DNA from: Oscillospiraceae bacterium
Lineage (GTDB): Bacteria; Bacillota; Clostridia; Oscillospirales; Oscillospiraceae
NCBI GenBank assembly: GCA_020025425.1
Contig: JAHHSD010000051.1
Coordinates: forward strand, 1 to 10,967
Direction of reading: 5' to 3'
DNA length: 10,967 bases
Shown here: one piece after another, positions 5,998-10,967 of the stretch
Numbering within the stretch: the stretch's first letter is position 1
Layout of the letters: every line of letters begins with the position of its first letter
The notes under the pieces: generated by a model
Database searches by the model: none
What the model was told of the DNA's origin: nothing
The model's input: the letters and a program-made list of their open reading frames with translations, nothing else
Program-made: the position numbers and the translations under genes

Positions 5998-7391
5998 TTC
6001 TTCCCTCCCTGGCTGCCGAAAGCGGAGTCCTCCACCTCATAAATGTCATCCAGATCCCGGATCAGATTGGTCCCGGCAATGATGATCACGGAGTCATCCA
6101 CCGCCAGGGAGGAGCTGCCCTCGGGAATCACGATCTCATTGCCATGGACAATGACGGCCAGCAGCACACCCTTTTTCAGCCGCAGGTCCTTCAGCGGCAC
6201 CCCCAGATTGCGGGTGGCCTTGGTGACCGTAAATTCCATGGCCTCCGCCGCGCCGTCCGCGATCCGGTACAGGGCGTTCATCACGCTGCCCTGGGAGTTG
6301 TGCATGCCGCGCACCGTCTGGAGGATCAGGGAGGCGGTGATGAACTTGGGCGAGATCACGCTGTCCAGCCCCACCGCTCTGGCAATGCCGGCATAGTTCT
6401 GCCGGTTGGACTTGGTGATCACCGTCCTGACCCCAAGCTGCTTGGCGTAGAGGGAGATGATCAGGTTGTCCTCATCCCGGTCCGTCAGGGCCACAAATGC
6501 GTCTGACGCAGACAGCCGCTCAGACTCCAGCAGCTCCTGGTCCGTGGCATCGCCGCAGAGCACAACGGAGTGGGACAGCCGCTCGCTGATGCTCCGGCAG
6601 CGCTCCGGCGAGATCTCCACGATCTTGGCATGTATTTTCAGCTTCTCCAAAATGGCCGCCAGATAGAGGGATATCTTGCCGCCGCCGGCGATAAACACGT
6701 CCTTTACCTTGAAGGTATAGCGGCCCAGCAGCTTGCAGAACTGATCCATGCTGCTGGGGCGGCCGATCATATAGAGCTTGTCCTCCGCCCGGGGCACAAA
6801 GGAGCCGTCCGGGATCACAACCTCCTCCTCCCGCTCCACAGCGCAGAACAGCAGGGACATCTTCTTGACCTGGGCGGACAGATCCCGCAGGGGCTTGCCC
6901 ACCACAAAGTCATTCGGCTGGAGACGGAAGCCCATCAGCTCCACCCGTCCCCGGCAGAAGGTCTCAATATTGGCCGCCGAGGGGAAACGGAGCAGCCGCG
7001 CGATCTCCACGGCTGTGGCGTTCTCCGGGTTAATGGCCATGTCGATGCCCATGGTCTTCTTCAGATCATCCAGGCCGATGGTATACTCCGGGTTGCGGAT
7101 GCGGGCGATGGTATAGCCCGTCCCCATGTTCTTTGCGGTCAGACAGCAGACCATATTGACCTCGTCCGAGTTGGTCGCCGCCACCAGCAGATCGGCGTGC
7201 GCCGCATCGGCGTCCCTCAGGGTGGCGGACGACACGCCGTTGCCCTGAATCCCCATCACATCCAGTGCATCGGACGCCCGGCGCAGGGCCTCCTCATTGA
7301 TGTCCACAATGGTGACATCATGGTTCTCCTTCACCAGCTGCTCCGCCAGTGTGAACCCTACCTTTCCGTTTCCAACGATCACGATCTTCAT
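5994..7391 (-). CDS. trkA: Trk potassium uptake regulator TrkA (two RCK units)
   Basis: TrkA is the peripheral cytoplasmic subunit that binds nucleotides (NAD(H), ATP/ADP) and opens TrkH. The 465 residues are close to the E. coli TrkA length (458) and contain two tandem RCK-N/RCK-C units. The first Rossmann motif, IVGNGKVG (5-12), has the full GxGxxG and is followed by acidic Asp30 in VTIVDIN. The second starts at VFIAGGGKIS (232-241), where the last glycine is replaced by serine, with Glu259 in AKIVEIS. The RCK-C parts lie near 141-225 and 370-455. The ATG at 7389-7391 is fixed by the Rossmann fold starting at residue 2, though the nearest AGGAG (7405-7409) is 13 bases away, unusually far. 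An out-of-frame ATG (7399-7401) lies between and would give only a 27-codon ORF. The gene is co-translated with trkH. Confidence 0.96.
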   Translation of the reverse strand: MKIVIVGNGKVGFTLAEQLVKENHDVTIVDINEEALRRASDALDVMGIQGNGVSSATLRDADAAHADLLVAATNSDEVNMVCCLTAKNMGTGYTIARIRNPEYTIGLDDLKKTMGIDMAINPENATAVEIARLLRFPSAANIETFCRGRVELMGFRLQPNDFVVGKPLRDLSAQVKKMSLLFCAVEREEEVVIPDGSFVPRAEDKLYMIGRPSSMDQFCKLLGRYTFKVKDVFIAGGGKISLYLAAILEKLKIHAKIVEISPERCRSISERLSHSVVLCGDATDQELLESERLSASDAFVALTDRDEDNLIISLYAKQLGVRTVITKSNRQNYAGIARAVGLDSVISPKFITASLILQTVRGMHNSQGSVMNALYRIADGAAEAMEFTVTKATRNLGVPLKDLRLKKGVLLAVIVHGNEIVIPEGSSSLAVDDSVIIIAGTNLIRDLDDIYEVEDSAFGSQGGKK

Positions 7392-7453
7392 CGCAGATCA
7401 TACTCTCCTCTTCTTTTTTCTTTTATTCTCTCTTTTGCAATATCACACATAAA

Positions 7454-7491
7454 GGATGTCCCACCCAGGTCTCAGCCTGTGCGGGACATCC
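7454..7491 (-). terminator. Hairpin between the unknown membrane gene and trkA
   Basis: GGATGTCCC and GGGACATCC form a perfect 9-bp base. The stem extends to about 16 positions with one G-U pair and one mismatch, and the loop is 6 bases. On the minus strand it is followed by TTTATGT, a short U-rich tail. It lies 27 bases after the stop of the 249-residue gene. Since no clear promoter is seen between it and trkA, it may be a partial terminator. Confidence 0.65.
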
Positions 7492-7518
7492 GATCATCGT
7501 TCACTTTCCTCCGTGCGC

Positions 7519-8268
7519 TTACGCGGTCCACTGGCTGTGGATCAGCCCCACCAGGCTCCAGTTTTGTTCTCCAGGGGCAAATACCAGCTTCAGAGAGGAC
7601 CAGTCCTGACCGGCGCTGTTCTTCCCGCTGCCGGGGAAGGTGAAGTCCACAAACCGGCAGCCCGGATAGGCCTCCTCTACATTCTCCAGCGCATTTCCTC
7701 TGATATTGACCCGATCCACACCGATCCTGGGGGCCTGCGTGTAGTCGGAGCCGAACAAATAGCCGGACATGAACTCCTCCACCGTCAGCTGGATCAGTTC
7801 ACCCCGTCCCGGCATCCGACCCCAGGTATATCGTGTTTGATCCTTTGCAAAGTTTTTCACCTGGATCGGGGTAAAATTCAAATCCTGTTCTGTATCCACC
7901 GTGGAATATGGAGTGATGGTCACCCCCCGCTCCGCATCAATAAATCCGCTCAGGGCCGCATAGTCTCTGTTCTGAATGGCACGCAGCACGGAGCAGGCCG
8001 TATTCAGCAGGTGGAAATTCTCCTTGGGATTCAGTCCGGACCCGGAGACTGAGCCTTCTCCCACGTCCAACGCCCGGTCCTCTGTCTGCGTTTCCATATC
8101 CTGCGTCTGTGTGGATGTGCTCATCATATCCGTCCGGCTGTATTGCTGCGGGATGTCCGTTTCCACCGACCACGGCAGATACTTTTGCGGAAATACACTC
8201 CCCACAAGAAAGCCCAGGACCAGAAGCAGACAGCCCCCGATCGCCATTTTTAATCTAATAAAGCTCAT
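7519..8268 (-). CDS. Membrane-anchored extracytoplasmic protein of unknown function
   Basis: I cannot assign a function. The 249-residue product has a short basic N-terminus, one hydrophobic segment (about residues 9-26) that should anchor it with the C-terminus outside, a polar Thr/Ser/Gln/Asp-rich linker (about 40-80), and a compact domain (about 84-249). The domain has a distinctive pattern: LLNTACSVLRAIQNRDYAAL, then RGVTITPYSTVD (114-125), TRYTWGRMPGRG (145-156), LTVEEFMSGYLF (161-172), YPGCRFVDFTFPG (201-213), and a terminal DWSSLKLVF...WSLVGLIHSQWTA. From memory, hypothetical Firmicutes membrane or lipoproteins share the GVT.TPY, Y.WG...G.G and DW.SL.LVF...LVG..H..WT blocks, but I cannot confirm a family name. 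The ATG at 8266-8268 is preceded by two overlapping GGAG sites; the farther one is well placed. A strong promoter lies at 8341-8369. A terminator-like hairpin separates it from trkA, so a link to K+ transport is not established. Confidence 0.85.
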   Translation of the reverse strand: MSFIRLKMAIGGCLLLVLGFLVGSVFPQKYLPWSVETDIPQQYSRTDMMSTSTQTQDMETQTEDRALDVGEGSVSGSGLNPKENFHLLNTACSVLRAIQNRDYAALSGFIDAERGVTITPYSTVDTEQDLNFTPIQVKNFAKDQTRYTWGRMPGRGELIQLTVEEFMSGYLFGSDYTQAPRIGVDRVNIRGNALENVEEAYPGCRFVDFTFPGSGKNSAGQDWSSLKLVFAPGEQNWSLVGLIHSQWTA

Positions 8269-8340
8269 CTCCTTTCTCCTGATTCATAAACACATCGTCT
8301 GCCATCCTCAGCGGTGCATCAATTCAAAGTTTAGAGGGTT

Positions 8341-8369
8341 ATTATATTCTATTTTCTGAAATAAATCAA
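8341..8369 (-). promoter_or_regulatory. Promoter of the 249-residue membrane protein gene
   Basis: On the minus strand, TTGATT (8364-8369), a 17-base spacer and a perfect TATAAT (8341-8346) form a strong housekeeping-type promoter. The start is expected near 8334, giving a leader of about 65 bases. It lies back to back with the plus-strand promoter at 8409-8437, with 39 bases between the two -35 boxes. The pair of sequences ACCGCGC (8372-8378) and GCGCGGT (8413-8419) forms an inverted repeat across this interval. Confidence 0.8.
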
Positions 8370-8408
8370 GCACCGCGCTTTTCTGCGCACAGGATTTCAT
8401 ATCGCGCC

Positions 8409-8437
8409 TTGCGCGCGGTCCTGGAAGGGGGTATAAT
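8409..8437 (+). promoter_or_regulatory. udp: Promoter of the udp operon
   Basis: TTGCGC (8409-8414), a 17-base spacer and a perfect TATAAT (8432-8437) precede udp. The start is expected near 8444, leaving a leader of about 88 bases. The -10 and start are flanked by a perfect 9-bp inverted repeat, GGAAGGGGG (8423-8431) and CCCCCTTCC (8462-8470). Within the leader, TCCGCA/TGCGGA (8496-8509) forms a 6-bp hairpin just before the ribosome binding site. Confidence 0.75.
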
Positions 8438-8531
8438 ATTTTCACATCACACATTGATTTTCCCCCTTCCATGCACACCAAGGGACACAACGCCGTCCGC
8501 ATCTGCGGAGAAAGATACGAGGTGGAGTTTC

Positions 8532-9305
8532 ATGCAAGAGCGTCAGATTCAGTTTCACATTCAGTGCGGTCCCGGCCAGGTCGGGAAATACTGCATCCTT
8601 CCCGGCGACCCCGGCCGCTGCGCCGATATCGCCGCCCGCTTTGACGATCCGGTCCACATCCAGACCAACCGGGAGTATGTAACCTACACCGGCACCCTGC
8701 TGGGTGAGCCGGTGAGCGTGGTCTCTACCGGCATCGGCGGCCCCTCCGCCTCCATCGCCATGGAGGAGCTGGTCAACCTGGGCGCACACACCTTTGTCCG
8801 GGTGGGCACCTGCGGCGGGATCAAGCTGGAGGTCCAGAGCGGCGACGTGGTGGTGGCCACCGGCGCGGTGCGCATGGAGGGCACCAGCCGGGAGTACGCC
8901 CCCATCGAGTGGCCCGCCGTCCCCGATTTCCAGGTGCTCTCCGCCCTGGTCCGGGCCGCCCAGAATCTGGGCAAGCCCTGGAAGGCCGGCGTGGTCCAGT
9001 GCAAGGACTCCTTCTACGGTCAGCACTCCCCCCAATCCATGCCCGTCTCCCGGGAGCTGCTGGACAAGTGGGAGGCCTGGAAGCGGCTGGGGGTCCTGGC
9101 CTCCGAGATGGAGTCCGCCGCCCTCTTTACCGTGGCTGCCGCCCGGGGCGTGCGCTGCGGCTCCTGCTTCCACGTCATCTGGAACCAGGAGCGGGAGGCC
9201 GCCGGGCTGGACCAGAAGGAGTCCCACGACACCTCCGCCGCCATTGACGTGGGGGTAGAGGCCCTCAAGCTGCTCATCGCCCAGGACCGGGCCGCTGGGC
9301 AGTAA
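8532..9305 (+). CDS. udp: Uridine phosphorylase
   Basis: This enzyme splits uridine with phosphate into uracil and ribose-1-phosphate in cytoplasmic pyrimidine salvage. The 257-residue product aligns along its length with NP-I family uridine phosphorylases (E. coli 253). Visible blocks are the phosphate-binding LPGDPGRC, STGIGGPSASIAMEEL, RVGTCGG, KDSFYGQHSP, and the ribose-binding EMESAAL. Where E. coli has the uracil-binding GQERYD, this protein has GQHSPQSMP: the glutamine is kept, but the arginine is not at the same place. Another nucleoside substrate therefore cannot be excluded. I chose the ATG at 8532 because homology begins there and GAGGTGGAG (8519-8527) lies just upstream. The open frame extends upstream to 8409, but that stretch covers the promoter. 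It is the first gene of a probable operon with the kinase 23 bases downstream. Confidence 0.9.
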   Translation: MQERQIQFHIQCGPGQVGKYCILPGDPGRCADIAARFDDPVHIQTNREYVTYTGTLLGEPVSVVSTGIGGPSASIAMEELVNLGAHTFVRVGTCGGIKLEVQSGDVVVATGAVRMEGTSREYAPIEWPAVPDFQVLSALVRAAQNLGKPWKAGVVQCKDSFYGQHSPQSMPVSRELLDKWEAWKRLGVLASEMESAALFTVAAARGVRCGSCFHVIWNQEREAAGLDQKESHDTSAAIDVGVEALKLLIAQDRAAGQ

Positions 9306-9328
9306 TCTCACACCCGGGAGGGGATCTT

Positions 9329-10804
9329 ATGTCCAATCAGGCGCAGCGGAGCAAGCGGGTCCCCTTCTTCGCTTCCCTTCAAACCAAATATGCCATGAGC
9401 TACCTGGCCGTCTTTGCCGTGGTGCTGCTTCTGCTCAACACCTACCCCCTGCTGGCCTCCCAGGATCTGCTCTTCGGCTCCAAGCGCAACGCCATGAAGA
9501 CCCAGGGCGCCGTGATCTCCTCCGCCCTGATGGAGCTTGAATCCCTGTCCGCCGAGCAGGTGGAGCGGGTGCTGAACATGCTGGACACCACGGGGCTGGA
9601 CCGGATCCTGGTCACCGATCCGGCGGGGCTCATCCTGTACGACAGCACCGCCCTCCCTCTGGATCAGGACGACCCCCCAGAGACCCCGGTCTACCGCTAC
9701 GCCCTGTTTCAGGAGGTGGTCCAGGCGCTGCGGGGCCACGATGTGTTCCACTCCGAATTCCGGGACACCTTTTTCGCCTCCAGCATCGCCATGCCCATCG
9801 TCTACCGGGGCATGACCATCGGCTCCATCTACCTCTACGAGGAGGACGCGGACCAGGGGGTCCTGCTGCTCAGCCTTCAGCAGAACCTGCGCACCATCTC
9901 CCTGGTGATCACCATGATCACTCTGCTGCTGTCCGCCCTCTTCTCCAAGGTGCTCACCACCCGGACCGGCGCCCTGCTGCGGGCCATCCGCATTGTGGGT
10001 GAGGGCGAGTATGGCCACCGGCTCCAGACCGACGGGCGGGACGAGCTGGACCAGCTGGCCGAGGAGTTCAACCAGCTCACAGACCGGCTCCAGGCCACCG
10101 AGGAGGTCCGCCGCCGCTTTGTCTCCGACGCCTCCCACGAGCTGAAAACCCCTCTGGCCTCCATCCGTCTGCTCACCGACTCCATTTTCCAGACCGAGGA
10201 TCTGGACGAGGTGACCATCCGGGACTTCGTCTCCGACATCGGCGAGGAGGCCGACCGGCTCACCCGCATCACCGAGCATCTGCTGGCCCTCTCCCGGCTG
10301 GACAGTCTGCCTGTGGGCAAGACCGAGCTGGTCAACCTGGGCCGTGTGGTGGAGCGGACCCTGACCATCCTGGGCCCCATCGCAGAGACCCAGGACATCC
10401 AGATCGAGCTGTCCCTCAAGCCGGACTGCACCATCCTGGCCAGCCAGGACGACATCCACCAGGTGTGCTTCAATCTGGTGGAAAACGCCATCAAGTATAA
10501 TGTGCCCAGCGGAACGATCCGCATTCAGGTCTATCCGGACGACAACCAGGTCATTTTGGAGGTGGCCGACACCGGCCTGGGCATCCCCGAGCAGGACCTG
10601 TCCAAGGTGTTCAACCGCTTCTACCGGGTGGATAAGGCCCGCTCCCGGGCCGCCGGCGGCACCGGACTGGGCCTGTCCATCGTCCGGGACACCGTGCGCC
10701 GCCACAACGGCTGGGTCACCGTCCGCTCCCGCCCCTCCGAGGGCAGCGTGTTTACCGTAGGCTTCCCCATCTACCGTATTCCACAGACCGAGGAGGATCC
10801 ATGA
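9329..10804 (+). CDS. Membrane sensor histidine kinase (HAMP, HisKA, HATPase)
   Basis: A two-component sensor that autophosphorylates on histidine and passes phosphate to a response regulator. In order: first membrane helix (about 22-43); an extracytoplasmic region (about 44-185) with LDRILVTDPAGLILYDS (90-106) and MPIVYRGMTIGSIYLYEED (155-173), suggesting a PAS/Cache-like sensor fold; second helix (about 187-206); HAMP linker (about 207-260); HisKA with phosphoacceptor His270 in SDASHELKTPL; and an intact ATPase domain with the N box NLVENAIKYN (Asn386), G1 DTGLGIP (414-420), F box FNRFYRVDKARS (428-439) and G2 GGTGLGLSIV (443-452). The length of 491 is usual for PhoR/WalK-like kinases. The ATG at 9329 follows GGAGG (9317-9321) with 7-base spacing. 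No response regulator lies immediately upstream, where it is usually found. The signal and the cognate regulator are unknown. The stop overlaps the next gene by 4 bases. Confidence 0.95.
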   Translation: MSNQAQRSKRVPFFASLQTKYAMSYLAVFAVVLLLLNTYPLLASQDLLFGSKRNAMKTQGAVISSALMELESLSAEQVERVLNMLDTTGLDRILVTDPAGLILYDSTALPLDQDDPPETPVYRYALFQEVVQALRGHDVFHSEFRDTFFASSIAMPIVYRGMTIGSIYLYEEDADQGVLLLSLQQNLRTISLVITMITLLLSALFSKVLTTRTGALLRAIRIVGEGEYGHRLQTDGRDELDQLAEEFNQLTDRLQATEEVRRRFVSDASHELKTPLASIRLLTDSIFQTEDLDEVTIRDFVSDIGEEADRLTRITEHLLALSRLDSLPVGKTELVNLGRVVERTLTILGPIAETQDIQIELSLKPDCTILASQDDIHQVCFNLVENAIKYNVPSGTIRIQVYPDDNQVILEVADTGLGIPEQDLSKVFNRFYRVDKARSRAAGGTGLGLSIVRDTVRRHNGWVTVRSRPSEGSVFTVGFPIYRIPQTEEDP

Positions 10805-10967
10805 TGAGACGATCGATCTCCGCTCTGCTCCTGCTGTGCCTGCTGACAGGCTGTTCCCTCCGGCCATCCCAGGAGACGCCGCCCCCCCTCCAGCTCTACT
10901 ACCTCTCCTCCGACGCCCACGGCCCCGCCATCCAGGGCCAGCCCAGCGGGCTCCAGTCCCCCACCAC
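10801..10967 (+). CDS. Lipoprotein, N-terminal part (partial; GerMN-type possible)
   Basis: The first 55 codons of a gene that continues past the right edge. The product begins with two methionines and two arginines, then a hydrophobic stretch ending in LLTGC, a good lipobox with Cys18 as the lipidated residue. A proline-rich linker (PSQETPPP) follows, and then LQLYYLSSDAHGPAIQG. Export and anchoring to the outer face of the membrane are expected. The ATG at 10801 overlaps the kinase stop (ATGA). A second in-frame ATG at 10804 has better spacing (7 bases) from AGGAGG at 10791-10796, so the true start may be there. The start of the mature region resembles the beginning of GerMN-domain lipoproteins, but too little is present to be sure. 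Translational coupling suggests it works with the kinase. Confidence 0.8.
   Translation, partial: MMRRSISALLLLCLLTGCSLRPSQETPPPLQLYYLSSDAHGPAIQGQPSGLQSPT

Noticed and set aside
4543..6042. A 499-codon open frame on the plus strand opposite trkH
   Set aside because: Same reason: low-complexity His/Gln/Gly translation, antisense to a clearly real gene, with no ribosome binding site of note.
6570..7643. A 357-codon plus-strand frame over trkA and the following gap
   Set aside because: It is a shadow of trkA; it reads through the terminator hairpin and has no recognisable domain.
8226..8235. Cys13 of the unknown membrane protein as a lipobox cysteine
   Set aside because: The cysteine comes before, not after, the hydrophobic core, with too short a leader; a membrane anchor fits better.
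8308..8502. A 64-codon minus-strand frame in the divergent promoter region
   Set aside because: It covers both promoters and the inverted repeat, has no ribosome binding site of note and no recognisable similarity.
8409..8531. A 41-residue N-terminal extension of uridine phosphorylase
   Set aside because: It would start on the -35 box, upstream of the predicted transcript start; homology and a good ribosome binding site both point to the ATG at 8532.
9308..10867. A 519-codon minus-strand frame opposite the histidine kinase
   Set aside because: The kinase has every catalytic box intact on the plus strand; the antisense frame is compositional.
1..10967. CRISPR array, insertion sequence, prophage or defence system
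   Set aside because: No regularly spaced repeats, transposase-like proteins, terminal repeats or defence domains were seen; all long genes are core functions.

Overview
The window is ordinary chromosomal core DNA from a GC-rich Firmicute, most likely an Oscillospiraceae-type clostridium. I infer this from strong AGGAGG-type ribosome binding sites, an L7Ae-family protein heading the S12/S7/EF-G operon, a clostridial single-cluster ferredoxin, a K+-dependent membrane pyrophosphatase, and GC-rich codon use. The genus is a guess.

Layout. On the minus strand, 1-1741 holds the str operon, read right to left: L7Ae-like protein (1502-1741), rpsL (977-1399), rpsG (314-784), and the first 100 codons of fusA (1-301), which runs off the left edge. 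A strong promoter (1814-1842) faces it, and rpoC is not next door. A small ferredoxin (1977-2159, plus) is transcribed divergently and ends at an 18-bp perfect terminator. The other end of that terminator also serves hppA (2277-4355, minus), a membrane-bound ion-pumping pyrophosphatase with its own promoter at 4443-4470. Next on the minus strand is the Trk potassium uptake pair, trkA (5994-7391) then trkH (4561-5997), with a 4-base overlap. Upstream of trkA is a membrane-anchored protein of unknown function (7519-8268, minus).

A divergent control region (8269-8531) carries two good promoters back to back. The plus-strand unit is uridine phosphorylase (8532-9305), a sensor histidine kinase (9329-10804) and the start of a lipoprotein (10801 to the right edge), tightly spaced like an operon.

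Together: translation machinery, an electron carrier, an ion-homeostasis block (a PPi-driven pump whose family needs K+, beside a K+ importer), pyrimidine nucleoside salvage, and envelope signalling. I saw no mobile element, CRISPR array, tRNA or rRNA. I found no convincing undescribed multi-gene system. The best leads are RNA structures in the str operon leader and in the rpsL-rpsG gap, the unknown anchored protein, a promoter flanked by an inverted repeat, and a kinase-lipoprotein pair without an adjacent response regulator. No gap between genes exceeds 300 bases.
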